64,000 nucleotides of DNA from Crenobacter oryzisoli (GTDB lineage: Bacteria; Pseudomonadota; Gammaproteobacteria; Burkholderiales; Chromobacteriaceae), in assembly GCF_030385785.1 (NCBI RefSeq), contig NZ_JAUEDK010000004.1, positions 62,001 to 126,000 of the forward strand, read 5' to 3'. How positions within the stretch are numbered: the stretch's first letter is position 1; each line of letters opens with the position of its first letter. The notes below the pieces were generated by a model, which made no database searches, had not been told where the DNA came from, and saw only the letters and a list, made by a program, of their open reading frames with translations. Below are positions 54,150 through 63,163 of this stretch, piece after piece. Made by a program: the position numbers and the translations under genes.

Positions 54150-55514
54150 ATGACCCGTACTTTGTTTACCCATATCCATACCCTCGCCACCATGGACGAT
54201 GCGCGTCGCGAGATCGCCGACGCCGCGCTCTTGATCGAGGACAACCGTATCGTGCGCGTGGGCACCACCGCCGAGCTGGCCAACGAGCAGGCCGACCGCG
54301 TGGTCGACCTGACGGATCACTTGGTGCTGCCGGGCCTGGTGAACACCCACCATCACATGTACCAGTCGCTGACCCGGGTGATCAAGCCGGCGCAGGATTG
54401 CGAGCTGTTCGACTGGCTGAAGGCGCTGTACCCGATCTGGGCCGGGCTGACTCCGGAGATGATCCGCGTGTCCACCCAGACCGCGATGGCCGAACTGCTG
54501 CTGTCCGGCTGTACCACCGCGTCCGACCACCTGTACATCTACCCGAACGGCTGCCGTCTCGACGACGCGATCGAGGCCGCCACCGAGATCGGCATGCGTT
54601 TCCACGCCAGCCGCGGTGCGATGAGCCTGGGCGAGAGCAAGGGCGGCCTGCCACCTGACCGCGTGGTGGAGGACGAGGATGCGATCCTCGCCGACATGCG
54701 CCGCTTGGTGGAGGCTTACCACGATGCCGACCGCTTCGCGATGACCCGCATCGTGCTGGCACCGTGTTCGCCGTTCTCGGTGACCACCGACCTGATGCGC
54801 GAGGCGGCCAAGCTGGCGCGCGCTTACGGCGTGTCGCTGCACACCCACCTGGCCGAGAACTACAAGGACATCGACTTTTCGCGCGAGGTGTTCGGCAAGA
54901 CGCCGACCGAGTACGTCGAAGACTTGGGCTGGGTCGGCCACGACGTGTGGCATGCCCACTGCGTACAGCTGGACCAGCAGGGTATCGAGTTGTTCGCCCG
55001 CACCGGCACCGGCGTGGCGCACTGTCCGTGCTCGAACATGCGTCTGGCGTCTGGCATCGCGCCGATCCGCGGCATGCTCGACGCCGGCGTGAAGGTGGGC
55101 CTGGGCGTGGACGGCAGCGCCTCGAACGACGGCGGCCACCTGCTCAACGAAGCGCGCCAGGCGATGCTGCTGCAGCGCGTCGGCCGCACCGACCCGGGCG
55201 CGCTGACCGCGCGCGAGGCGCTGTGGATGGCCACCCGCGGCGGCGCCGGCGTGCTCAACCGCGACGACATCGGCCAGCTGTCGCCGGGCTACGCAGCAGA
55301 TTTCATCACCTTCGACCTGAACCAGCTGGGATTCTCGGGCGGCCTGTCCGACCCGCTGGCGGCGCTGGTGTTCTGCGCGTCGGCCAATGTGACGCACAGC
55401 TTCATCAACGGCCGCCAGGTGATCGACAACGGCCGGTTGACCACGGTCGAGCTGCAGCCGCTGGTTGGCCACCACAATGCGCTGTCGCGCGAGCTGATCA
55501 ACGCTGCATCGTAA
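54150..55514 (+). CDS. 8-Oxoguanine deaminase (amidohydrolase)
   Basis: 454 residues of the metal-dependent amidohydrolase superfamily. Metal ligands are in GLVNTHHHMYQSLTR (about 64-78), SLHTHLAENYKD, WHAHCVQLD and GLGVDGSASNDGGH. The sequence resembles the Pseudomonas 8-oxoguanine deaminases, which release ammonia to form urate. Placement next to xdhABC strongly supports a purine role; a guanine or triazine-related deaminase is the alternative. ATG 54150 has gagaagg 5-6 bp upstream. A terminator before and after makes it a single-gene unit. Confidence 0.82.
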   Translation: MTRTLFTHIHTLATMDDARREIADAALLIEDNRIVRVGTTAELANEQADRVVDLTDHLVLPGLVNTHHHMYQSLTRVIKPAQDCELFDWLKALYPIWAGLTPEMIRVSTQTAMAELLLSGCTTASDHLYIYPNGCRLDDAIEAATEIGMRFHASRGAMSLGESKGGLPPDRVVEDEDAILADMRRLVEAYHDADRFAMTRIVLAPCSPFSVTTDLMREAAKLARAYGVSLHTHLAENYKDIDFSREVFGKTPTEYVEDLGWVGHDVWHAHCVQLDQQGIELFARTGTGVAHCPCSNMRLASGIAPIRGMLDAGVKVGLGVDGSASNDGGHLLNEARQAMLLQRVGRTDPGALTAREALWMATRGGAGVLNRDDIGQLSPGYAADFITFDLNQLGFSGGLSDPLAALVFCASANVTHSFINGRQVIDNGRLTTVELQPLVGHHNALSRELINAAS

Positions 55515-55538
55515 GCGTTTTCCTCTTCCTGTTTTGTT

Positions 55539-55568
55539 GGCCAACCCTTTGCAGGGTTGGCCTTTTTT
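55539..55568 (+). terminator. Terminator of the 8-oxoguanine deaminase gene
   Basis: 10-bp stem ggccaaccct / agggttggcc, loop ttgc, then six T. Confidence 0.92.
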
Positions 55569-55673
55569 ATTGCGCCCAGACGTTCGGCATAGCGCTGCTG
55601 CGCTGAACAGCCAGGCAAACGGGCGTGCTAGAATCGTTGGCAATAAATCAATGCATAAGACTTAGGGATTGCC

Positions 55674-56774
55674 ATGTCAGGAAACACATTCGGCCTGTTG
55701 TTTACCGTCACTTCGTTCGGCGAGAGCCATGGTCCGGCGATCGGCTGCGTGGTGGACGGCTGCCCGCCGGGGCTGGAGATCGACGAGGCCTACATCCAGG
55801 CAGAGCTCGACCGCCGCAAGCCGGGCACCAGCCGTCATGTCACGCAACGTCGCGAGCCGGACACGGTGGAGATCCTGTCAGGCGTATTCGAGGGCAAGAC
55901 CACCGGCACGCCTATCGCGCTGTTGATCCGCAATACCGACCAGCGCAGTAAGGACTACGGCAACATTGCCGATACCTTCCGCCCTGGGCACGCTGACTAC
56001 ACCTATTGGCACAAGTACGGTATCCGCGACTACCGTGGCGGCGGGCGCAGCTCGGCGCGCGAGACTGCCGTGCGCGTGGCGGCCGGCGCGATCGCCAAGA
56101 AATGGCTGGCCGAAAAATATGGCATTGTAATTCGCGGTCACATGAGCCAGATTGGTGAGAAAGTGATCCCGTTCAAGAGCTGGGACGACGTGCCGACTAA
56201 CCCGTTCTTCGCCGCCGACAACAGCGTGGTCGACGAGCTGGAGGCGTATATGGACAGCGTGCGCAAGAGCCTCGATTCGGTTGGCGCCAAGCTGCGCGTG
56301 GTGGCCGAGAATGTGCCGGTGGGTTGGGGCGAACCGGTGTTCGACCGACTGGACGCTGACATCGCCTACGCGATGATGAGCATCAACGCGGTGAAGGGGG
56401 TGGAGATCGGCGCCGGCTTCGGCAGCGTCGCACAGCGCGGTTCCGAGCATGGCGACGAGCTGACGCCGACCGGTTTTGCCAGCAACCATGCGGGCGGGAT
56501 TCTGGGCGGAATTTCCACCGGCCAGGACATCGAAGTGTCGATTGCGATCAAACCGACCTCTAGTATTGCCACGCCGCGCCGATCTATAGACAAACAGGGC
56601 AATCCGGTGCTGATGGAAACGCACGGCCGGCACGACCCCTGCGTCGGCATCCGTGCCACGCCGATCGCCGAGGCGATGCTGGCGCTGACACTGATCGATC
56701 ACGCGCTGCGCCACCGAGCGCAGTGCGGCGACGTAGTGGTGACGACGCCGCGCATCGCTGCGCATCAGCCATAA
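55674..56774 (+). CDS. aroC: AroC, chorismate synthase
   Basis: 366 residues, standard length. The family signatures [40 protein letters not shown] and [20 protein letters not shown] are present. It uses reduced FMN to make chorismate from EPSP, the last shared step to aromatic amino acids. A -10-like tagaat (near 55629) lies about 45 bp upstream. It is monocistronic and ends at a terminator. Confidence 0.97.
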   Translation: MSGNTFGLLFTVTSFGESHGPAIGCVVDGCPPGLEIDEAYIQAELDRRKPGTSRHVTQRREPDTVEILSGVFEGKTTGTPIALLIRNTDQRSKDYGNIADTFRPGHADYTYWHKYGIRDYRGGGRSSARETAVRVAAGAIAKKWLAEKYGIVIRGHMSQIGEKVIPFKSWDDVPTNPFFAADNSVVDELEAYMDSVRKSLDSVGAKLRVVAENVPVGWGEPVFDRLDADIAYAMMSINAVKGVEIGAGFGSVAQRGSEHGDELTPTGFASNHAGGILGGISTGQDIEVSIAIKPTSSIATPRRSIDKQGNPVLMETHGRHDPCVGIRATPIAEAMLALTLIDHALRHRAQCGDVVVTTPRIAAHQP

Positions 56775-56779
56775 CCTAC

Positions 56780-56803
56780 CGGCAGCCTAAGGCTGCCGTT
56801 TTT
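56780..56803 (+). terminator. Terminator of aroC
   Basis: 8-bp stem cggcagcc / ggctgccg, loop taa, then ttttt. Confidence 0.9.
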
Positions 56804-56818
56804 ATTTTCTACTGGTCT

Positions 56819-58207
56819 ATGCTCAAACACCTGATCGAAGGCCTGACCAGCGGCTTTGGCCGCCAACGTGAAACAGAACCGTCGACCGAGACATCGGCGG
56901 GCGCCGGGATGTCCGGTGCAGGGACGGGCGTGGCCGAGCCGCTGCCGTCGCTCGGTTTCGTATCGCATCAGCCACTCTACGACAAGCAGCTGAGGGTGGT
57001 GGCGTACGCGTTTTCGGTGCGTCGCGGCAAGGGGCCGCTTCAGTCGGCACTCCAGCAGGCCGAGTTCGACCGGTTGATGCTCGGCACGTTGAAGAACCTC
57101 GACATCGGTAAGCTGCTCGCGTACCGCAAGGCCTTCGTGCCGGTGTCGCTGCATGCATTGGATGATGCGCTGCTGACCGAGCTGCCGGCAAAGAGCGTGA
57201 TCTACCGGCTCGAGCCGCCGCTGGTCGGCGAGGCGCTCGATGGGCAGTTGCTGGCGCGGCTCGACCGCTTGCAGGGCCACGGCTACCGTTTCGCGGTGGA
57301 ACCGGCGCGTTTCGATGCCGAGCAGGGCGAGCTGTTCCGTCGGATGGACTTCTTCATCGTCGACTTCGCCGCGCCGGCACCGCAGGTGCTGGAGCCGTTT
57401 CTCGAGCAGTTGCCGCAGCGCTATCCGAAGGCTCGCTGGATCGGGTTCAACATAGGTTCGGCCGAAGAGCTCGACCTGTGCCTGCACGGTGTCGGCTCGC
57501 GCCAGTTCGCGCTGTTCCACGGAGCGATCCTGCCGCTCCTGAAGAGCCTCGACGAGAACGAGCGGATCGACACCGAGCAACTGCACATCCTCGAGATCAT
57601 GCGGCTATTGCGCGCCAATACCGACAGCGGCCAGATCGAGGCGCAGTTCAAGCGCGACTCGGTGCTGCTGTTCAAGCTACTGCGTTTCATCAACACGCCG
57701 AGCAACGGTTTTGCCAAGGAAGTGCAGACCATCGAGGAGTCGCTGTTGCTGCTGGGGCGCGAGACCTTGTTCAAGTGGCTGTCGATGCTACTGTTCACTG
57801 CAAAGCAAGAGTGCGCACGCTCGTTTGGTCTGCTGGAGAAGTCGCTGATCCGCGCGCGTTTCATGGAAAAGCTCGGCGATGTGCGTAGCAAGGTCGAGCG
57901 CGAACAGCTGTTCGTGACCGGGATGTTCTCGGTGCTCGACGCCTTGCTCGGCAAGCCGCTCGACGTAGCGATCGAGCCGCTGGACCTGCCGGCGCCGGTA
58001 CAGGCGGCGTTGCTGCATCATAGCGGAGCGTTTGCCGACCGCTACGCGCTGGCGCTCGCCTGCGAAGCCGGGGACGCCGAACGGATCGACCCGCTGGTAC
58101 AGCGACTGCAGCTCAGCCCAGTGCCGATCACTCAGCATTATGCCGAGGCCGTCTTATGGGCGCAGGAAATCCTGCAGCAGGGGACGTTGGGCGATGCTGA
58201 CGCCTGA
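56819..58207 (+). CDS. EAL-HDOD signalling protein with degenerate EAL domain
   Basis: 462 residues. After a variable N-terminus, an EAL-like domain covers about 40-240 (SHQPLYDKQLRVVAYAFSVR, FVPVSLHALDDALLTELPAK). The catalytic E-A-L and other metal-binding residues are absent, so it should not hydrolyse c-di-GMP. A HDOD domain follows (about 245-430; LLFKLLRFINTPSNGFAKEV, IEESLLLLGRETLFKWLSML). YuxH/CdgJ-type relatives affect motility and adhesion. ATG 56819 is just behind the aroC terminator; the in-frame extension upstream lies within aroC. Confidence 0.85.
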   Translation: MLKHLIEGLTSGFGRQRETEPSTETSAGAGMSGAGTGVAEPLPSLGFVSHQPLYDKQLRVVAYAFSVRRGKGPLQSALQQAEFDRLMLGTLKNLDIGKLLAYRKAFVPVSLHALDDALLTELPAKSVIYRLEPPLVGEALDGQLLARLDRLQGHGYRFAVEPARFDAEQGELFRRMDFFIVDFAAPAPQVLEPFLEQLPQRYPKARWIGFNIGSAEELDLCLHGVGSRQFALFHGAILPLLKSLDENERIDTEQLHILEIMRLLRANTDSGQIEAQFKRDSVLLFKLLRFINTPSNGFAKEVQTIEESLLLLGRETLFKWLSMLLFTAKQECARSFGLLEKSLIRARFMEKLGDVRSKVEREQLFVTGMFSVLDALLGKPLDVAIEPLDLPAPVQAALLHHSGAFADRYALALACEAGDAERIDPLVQRLQLSPVPITQHYAEAVLWAQEILQQGTLGDADA

Positions 58208-58229
58208 GCCGTCCTCGGCGTCGAGAACG

Positions 58230-58260
58230 AACAACGCCCCGGCTAGTCCGGGGTGTTGTT
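58230..58260. terminator. Terminator between convergent EAL-HDOD and STAS genes
   Basis: 13-bp stem aacaacgccccgg / ccggggtgttgtt with one wobble pair and a 5-nt loop. Confidence 0.75.
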
Positions 58261-58271
58261 GTTGGGGATGG

Positions 58272-58598
58272 TCAGTGCAAGGCGTCGCTCAGCGTCGGAA
58301 AGACCTCGGCATTGGGCGGTAGCCGATGCAGTTCCCGCAGCCGTTGCAGTAACGGGCCGTGTCCGGCGAGATGGAGGCGGCCTTCGGTCGACAAATGCTG
58401 CAGCAGCGTCTGTAGGGTAGCGAGGCCGGTCTTGTCGACAAAGTCGAGCCGTGAGAGCTCAACCACGAGGTCACCGTGCGGGTGGTGCAGTACCGGCGCG
58501 AACGCTTCCTGCACCGCGCCGGCATTTACCTCGTCAAGGCGATGAACCAATAGTTCGGCGACCGTCCATGGGGGCTGTTGAGTGAAGCGAATCAGCAT
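58272..58598 (-). CDS. STAS domain protein
   Basis: 108 residues forming one STAS domain. The conserved region is LVVELSRLDFVDKTGLATLQ (about 47-66); the position that is usually a phosphorylatable Ser in SpoIIAA-type proteins is Lys-Thr-Gly here (DKTGL), so Thr is the candidate. It may bind a partner kinase or anti-sigma factor, but none is adjacent. Its closest neighbour is the convergent EAL-HDOD gene. Start ATG 58598 has ggaagga 8 bp upstream; codons further out precede the domain. Confidence 0.75.
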   Translation of the reverse strand: MLIRFTQQPPWTVAELLVHRLDEVNAGAVQEAFAPVLHHPHGDLVVELSRLDFVDKTGLATLQTLLQHLSTEGRLHLAGHGPLLQRLRELHRLPPNAEVFPTLSDALH

Positions 58599-58706
58599 CA
58601 CACTTTCCTTCCGTGTGATCTTGCGGGCCCACGCCGGGCGCGCTTCAGACCCAATGATAGCCATCATAAGTCGTTGAAGATACGGCAGAAGACTCCCCGT
58701 GTCGGC

Positions 58707-60281
58707 TCAGCTTTCCATTCGTCGGCGCAGTACCCGGCTGAGGGTCTCGACGGCCCATGACAACAGCAGCATCGCGATGATCAGCGTTGCCGCGGTCTGC
58801 TGCTGAAACAGCGACAAAGCAAGGTACAGCTGGGTGCCGATGCCGCCCGCACCGACGATGCCTAGTACGGTCGCGATGCGGATGTTGTTCTCCCAGCGGT
58901 ACAGCGTGTAGGCGATCCACTGTGCCAGCACCTGTGGCAACTGGCCGTAGGCGAAGGCGGAAAAGCGGCCCGCCCCGGCGGCGCGCAGCGCACGTTCCGG
59001 TTCCGGCGCGGCGTTCTCCAGTGTCTCGGCGAACAGTCGGCCCAGCACCCCGGCAGTGTGCAGCGTCAGCGCCAACACGCCGGCGGCCGGACCTAAGCCG
59101 ACCGCCAGCACCGCCAGTGCCGCCCACATCAGATCGGGCACGCCACGTAGCAGATTGAGCAGTAGCCGCGACAGCCCCTTCAGCATCACGCCGAAGCGGC
59201 CGGCCGCCGGGACCGCAAGGAGTGCGCCGCCGACGAAGGCCAGCACGCTGCCCAGGAGCGACATCGCCAGCGTCTCCAGGATGCCGCGCCCGGCGCTGGT
59301 GAGCAGCGCCGCATCGTGGGCCGGCGGGAAGAACTCACCGGCGAAGTGATCGAGCGCGGCCAGGTCGAAGGCATCGCTTGGCCAACCCTGGCGAAGCCAG
59401 ACCCAGCTGCCGAGCACCGCGGCCAGTGTGGCGACAGCGATGCCGGCGATGCCGGCCCGGCTATCCAGCGCTCGGCGGCACAGACGGCTGATCGCCTCGG
59501 TCAGCGCGACCAGCAGCAGGAAGACCAGCAGCAGCGTGCTGACTTCACCGCCATTGAGCATTTTCAAGCTGGTGTCGATCAACTGGCCGATACCGCCGGC
59601 GCCGACGAAGCCCATCACCGCCGAGGCGCGGATCGCGCACTCCCAGCGGTAGACACTGTAGCTGACCAGCTCTGGCAGCGCCTGAGGCAGCGTCGCCCAG
59701 GCAAAGCGTGCCAGCCGACCGGCGCCGCTGGCGGCCAATGCCCGGGCCGGCTCGGCCGGCTGCGATTCGAGGATCTCCGCGTACACCTTGCCTAGCATGC
59801 CGCCGTAGGCGACGCCGATCGCCAGCACCGCCGGCAGCGAGCCCAGCCCCACCGCGCGAACGAACAGTAGTGCCCAGACGATCTCGGGCACGCCGCGTAG
59901 TGCGACGAGCAGGCCGCGCAGCGACCGCTTGGCTGTTTCGGCCCACCGTGACGGCGGCTCGGCGGTGAGTCGCGCGGCATCGAGGGCGCGGCTGGTGGCG
60001 AGTGCGGCAGGCAGGCCGATTGCTGCGGCAAGGGCGAGCCCCTGCGTGGCGCTGGCCAGGGTGGTTACCGTTTCGCGCAGCACCTCGGCGAGAAAGTCGG
60101 CGTCGTGCGCCGGTGGCAGGAAACCGGCGACGAAGCCGAGCCAGACATGCCAAGTGTCCTGGCGGAGTAGCACGAAGGGATTGAAACCGGTCAGTGCGAA
60201 GGTCGGGGCCAAGAGTGCCAACAGCAGCAGTGTGGCACCCAGACGTTGGCCGAACGCGGGGTCGCGGGTCGGACTCAGCAT
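58707..60281 (-). CDS. Fused PhnE-type ABC permease (two units in one chain)
   Basis: 524 residues made of two homologous permease units (about 10-255 and 275-520), each with about six membrane helices and its own cytoplasmic EAA-type loop. The first has ALAASGAGRLARFAWATLPQ and MGFVGAGGIGQLIDTSL; the second has LRAAGAGRFSAFAYGQLPQV and LGIVGAGGIGTQLYLAL. Most PhnE proteins are single units that dimerise. The start ATG 60281 overlaps the ATPase gene stop by 7 bp. The open frame upstream of it lies inside the ATPase gene. Confidence 0.85.
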   Translation of the reverse strand: MLSPTRDPAFGQRLGATLLLLALLAPTFALTGFNPFVLLRQDTWHVWLGFVAGFLPPAHDADFLAEVLRETVTTLASATQGLALAAAIGLPAALATSRALDAARLTAEPPSRWAETAKRSLRGLLVALRGVPEIVWALLFVRAVGLGSLPAVLAIGVAYGGMLGKVYAEILESQPAEPARALAASGAGRLARFAWATLPQALPELVSYSVYRWECAIRASAVMGFVGAGGIGQLIDTSLKMLNGGEVSTLLLVFLLLVALTEAISRLCRRALDSRAGIAGIAVATLAAVLGSWVWLRQGWPSDAFDLAALDHFAGEFFPPAHDAALLTSAGRGILETLAMSLLGSVLAFVGGALLAVPAAGRFGVMLKGLSRLLLNLLRGVPDLMWAALAVLAVGLGPAAGVLALTLHTAGVLGRLFAETLENAAPEPERALRAAGAGRFSAFAYGQLPQVLAQWIAYTLYRWENNIRIATVLGIVGAGGIGTQLYLALSLFQQQTAATLIIAMLLLSWAVETLSRVLRRRMES

Positions 60282-61066
60282 GGGCGTTGCCACGGCAGTG
60301 GGGTGGGGGTCGGCGGCGGTGCGTGCGGCGTCTCGTCGGCGTAGAGAGCGGAGAGCTGCGCCTCGCTGACCGCTTCGCGCGGCAGGTCGAACATCACTCG
60401 TCCCTGGCGTGCCCCGATCAGGCGCGGGAAGAAGGCCAGCGCCAGTTCCACCGAATGCAGGCTCATCAGCAGGGTGGCACCGCGGCTGCGCGCCTCGTCG
60501 GTGAGCAGCCGTACCGTCTGTTCGGCCAGTCTTGGGTCGAGCGCCGATACCGGCTCGTCGACCAGCAGTAGACGGGGCGCTTGGTAGAGCACCCGGGCGA
60601 TGCCGACACGCTGGCGCTGGCCGCCGGAGAGCTGATCGCAGCGCTCCCATAGTCGGTCGGCCAGGTTGACACGAGCCAGCGCCGCCTCGATGGCGGCGGT
60701 ATCGCGTGGCAACAGTAGCTGGGCGAGCGCGGCGGCCAGCGACTGGCGGCCGAGCCGGCCAGCGGCTACCGCATTGACCACGCGCTGGCGCGGCGGCAGC
60801 GGCGGACTCTGGTAGACGGTGCCGATGTCGCGGCGCAGTGCACGAAGGGCGCGCGAGGGCAGCGACCACGGCGCCTGGCCGAGCAACTGTAGCGAACCAC
60901 CGTTCGGGCGCAGCACCGTATTGGCCAGCATCAGCAGGCTGGTCTTCCCGGCGCCGGACGGGCCGATCAGCGCCGCCTGCTCGCCGTCGGCCAAGCTCAG
61001 TGAAATATCGTGCAGCACGGGCGAGCCGCCCAGCGAGAGGCTCACCCGGTCGAACAGCAGGCTCAC
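60275..61066 (-). CDS. PhnC-like ABC importer ATPase
   Basis: 263 residues. Walker A GPSGAGKTSLLMLANTV, Q-loop VYQSPPLPPRQRV, signature DQLSGGQRQRVGIARVL and Walker B RLLLVDEPVSALDPRL are intact. It powers uptake through the fused permease. The start overlaps the binding-protein gene stop by 4 bp, and the C-terminus has a Pro/Thr-rich tail. The family is called phosphonate-type, but the true substrate depends on the binding protein. Confidence 0.88.
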   Translation of the reverse strand: MSLLFDRVSLSLGGSPVLHDISLSLADGEQAALIGPSGAGKTSLLMLANTVLRPNGGSLQLLGQAPWSLPSRALRALRRDIGTVYQSPPLPPRQRVVNAVAAGRLGRQSLAAALAQLLLPRDTAAIEAALARVNLADRLWERCDQLSGGQRQRVGIARVLYQAPRLLLVDEPVSALDPRLAEQTVRLLTDEARSRGATLLMSLHSVELALAFFPRLIGARQGRVMFDLPREAVSEAQLSALYADETPHAPPPTPTPLPWQRPC

Positions 61067-61911
61067 TTCAGCAGGCCCGCCTCACGCGCGGCGGACTCGA
61101 TGCCGCGGTAGTTGTCCGGCTTGGTCGGTACGAAGCGGGTCGCGCGCTGCAGCTCAAGAATGTTCTTCTGTTCCGGATTCTTGGCATCGAGCTTGAGGAA
61201 GGCAGCGGTGATCTTCTTCACCAGCGCCGGATCCAGGTTGCCGCGCACTGTCCAGTTGTAGTCGTAGAACGGCGGGGTGGTGCCGATCACCTTCACCTTG
61301 GTCAGGTCGACTTTGTGCCCTTCCACCAGCTTGTCCCACACCGAGGAATTGAGTGCGCCGCCGTCGACCTTGCCCGAGGCCACCCAGGCCACCGTGGCGT
61401 CGTGCGCGCCAGAGTAGGCGACGTTCTTGAAGAAGGTTTCCGGCTTGATGCCTTCCTTCTGCAGGAAGAAGCGCGGCATCAGGTGGCCCGAGGTGCTGGA
61501 GGCCGAGCCAAAGGCGAAGCTCTTGCCCTTCAGATCCTTGAGGCTGTTGACGCCGCTGGCCGTATTGGCGATGAATTTGCTGGTGAACTTGGTGTCCTCC
61601 TCGCGCTGTACCAGCGGGATCACCTTGCCGCGCTCCTTGGCCTGCACGTAGGTGAAGCCGCCGAGCCAAGCCATGTCGAGCTTGTCCGAGGTCAGCGCGG
61701 TCACCACGCCGGCGTAGTCGGTCACTGGTACGAATTGCACCTTCAGGCCGGTTTCCTTTTCCAGATAGGCACCGAGCGGGGCGAACTTGCGTGCCAGTTC
61801 GGTCGGGGCTTCATCGGGGATGGCGGACACGCGCAGCACGTCCTGAGCGAAGGTGGTGCCGGCGCTCAGCAACAGAGCGGCGCTGGCCAGCGTGGCGGTC
61901 AGTTTGTTCAT
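61063..61911 (-). CDS. PhnD-like binding protein, phosphonate or putative selenate type
   Basis: 282 residues. A signal peptide (ATLASAALLLSAGTTFA, cut before QDVLRV) is followed by the PhnD fold: LRVSAIPDEAPTELARKFAP, DKLDMAWLGGFTYVQA, and GSASSTSGHLMPRFFLQKEG with VAYSGAHDATVAWVASGKVD. The motifs resemble a PhnD subgroup labelled putative selenate binding, as I recall. Phosphonate or phosphite uptake is the alternative. No phn lyase or selD gene lies within the window. It is first in the three-gene operon. Confidence 0.82.
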   Translation of the reverse strand: MNKLTATLASAALLLSAGTTFAQDVLRVSAIPDEAPTELARKFAPLGAYLEKETGLKVQFVPVTDYAGVVTALTSDKLDMAWLGGFTYVQAKERGKVIPLVQREEDTKFTSKFIANTASGVNSLKDLKGKSFAFGSASSTSGHLMPRFFLQKEGIKPETFFKNVAYSGAHDATVAWVASGKVDGGALNSSVWDKLVEGHKVDLTKVKVIGTTPPFYDYNWTVRGNLDPALVKKITAAFLKLDAKNPEQKNILELQRATRFVPTKPDNYRGIESAAREAGLLK

Positions 61912-62052
61912 GGGGAGCTCCGGGGCGGACGATAGGCCGCCGTATCAGTCGGCAAAACAACGGACGCAACGCGTCCGGGATGATGGCGGGCGAAAAACCG
62001 CCGTTTGGCCGATATTATCGCCGCTGGGGAGTCGAACGGCCAGTTTTCACAT

Positions 62053-62080
62053 GCAAAAGCCCCGCACAGGGCGGGGCTTT
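62053..62080 (-). terminator. Terminator of lgt
   Basis: 10-bp stem aaagccccgc / gcggggcttt with a 5-nt loop, running into tttt on the minus strand. Confidence 0.85.
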
Positions 62081-62100
62081 GCGAGCGAAAGAGATACTGC

Positions 62101-62958
62101 TCAGGCCGCGCGAGGCGGGCGCTTGCCGAAGTACGCGAACAGCACCGCACCGATCACGATCATCGGCAAGCTCAGCCACTGGCCCATGCTGATGGTGAAC
62201 GACTGGCCGAAGATGCCCGAGTCCGGCATGCGAAAGTATTCGCTGATGAAGCGGAAGGCACCGTAGCCGATCAGGAACACCGCCGAGACTTGGCCGAGTG
62301 GGCGAGGTTTGCGGCTGAACACCCACAGGATCGCGAACAGCGCCAAGCCCTCGAGCAGAAATTCATAGAGCTGCGACGGATGGCGCGGCAGCGCGCCATA
62401 ATGCAGCAGCTGCGACATCAGCTCGGGCGACTGCTGAGCCATCGCCACGTCGTCGGCTCGCGCCTGCGGGAACAGCATCGCCCACGGCAGCGTCGGCTCG
62501 GCCGGCCGGCCCCACAGCTCGCCGTTGATGAAGTTGCCGATCCGACCGGCAGCCAGCCCCAGCGGCACCAGCGGCGCGATGAAATCGGTCACCTCCCAGA
62601 AGCTTCGGCCCTGCTTGCGCGCGAACAGTGCCACCGCGATCAGCACACCGAGGAAGCCACCGTGAAAGCTCATTCCGCCTTTCCAGACCGCGAGAATTTC
62701 GAGCGGGTGCGAGAAGTAGTAGCCCGGTTCGTAGAACAGCACCTGACCTAGCCGGCCGCCCAGGACCACGCCGAACACGCCGTACATCAATAGGTCGTCG
62801 AGCAGCTTGCTGGTCAGGAAGGTCTGGCTGGTCTTGATGCGGCGGTTGCCGAGCACGAGAAACATGATGAAGCCGGCGAGATACATCAAGCCATACCAGT
62901 GCACGCCGAGTGGCCCGAGCTGGATGGCGATGGGGTCGAACTGGGGATGAATGAGCAT
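62101..62958 (-). CDS. lgt: Lgt, prolipoprotein diacylglyceryl transferase
   Basis: 285 residues with about seven membrane helices. Conserved motifs are [40 protein letters not shown] (essential His) and the Lgt signature [15 protein letters not shown]. It attaches diacylglycerol to the lipobox Cys of prolipoproteins, such as Pal and CpoB in this window. It is divergent from ilvD across a 205-bp gap. Confidence 0.96.
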   Translation of the reverse strand: MLIHPQFDPIAIQLGPLGVHWYGLMYLAGFIMFLVLGNRRIKTSQTFLTSKLLDDLLMYGVFGVVLGGRLGQVLFYEPGYYFSHPLEILAVWKGGMSFHGGFLGVLIAVALFARKQGRSFWEVTDFIAPLVPLGLAAGRIGNFINGELWGRPAEPTLPWAMLFPQARADDVAMAQQSPELMSQLLHYGALPRHPSQLYEFLLEGLALFAILWVFSRKPRPLGQVSAVFLIGYGAFRFISEYFRMPDSGIFGQSFTISMGQWLSLPMIVIGAVLFAYFGKRPPRAA

Positions 62959-63163
62959 TTGTCAGTAAGGTGCGAATGCGGTAAAAGAAGTGTTGACGAA
63001 ATTATACGGAAAGCGTTCCCGCGCGTCGTGCACTCCACCGAGTGGCCGGCGCCTTTGCCGTTTTATCTGGTATCCCGGAGGCACGGTACCTTGCGCGATG
63101 TTACGTCATTGCCATGATCGGAGCGTTGTCCGTTTAAAAAGATAAGTAGACAAAGGAATCACC

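Noticed and set aside
60282-60869. A 196-codon in-frame extension upstream of the fused permease
   Set aside because: It overlaps the ATPase gene out of frame and has no membrane or family features; ATG 60281 fits the operon overlap.
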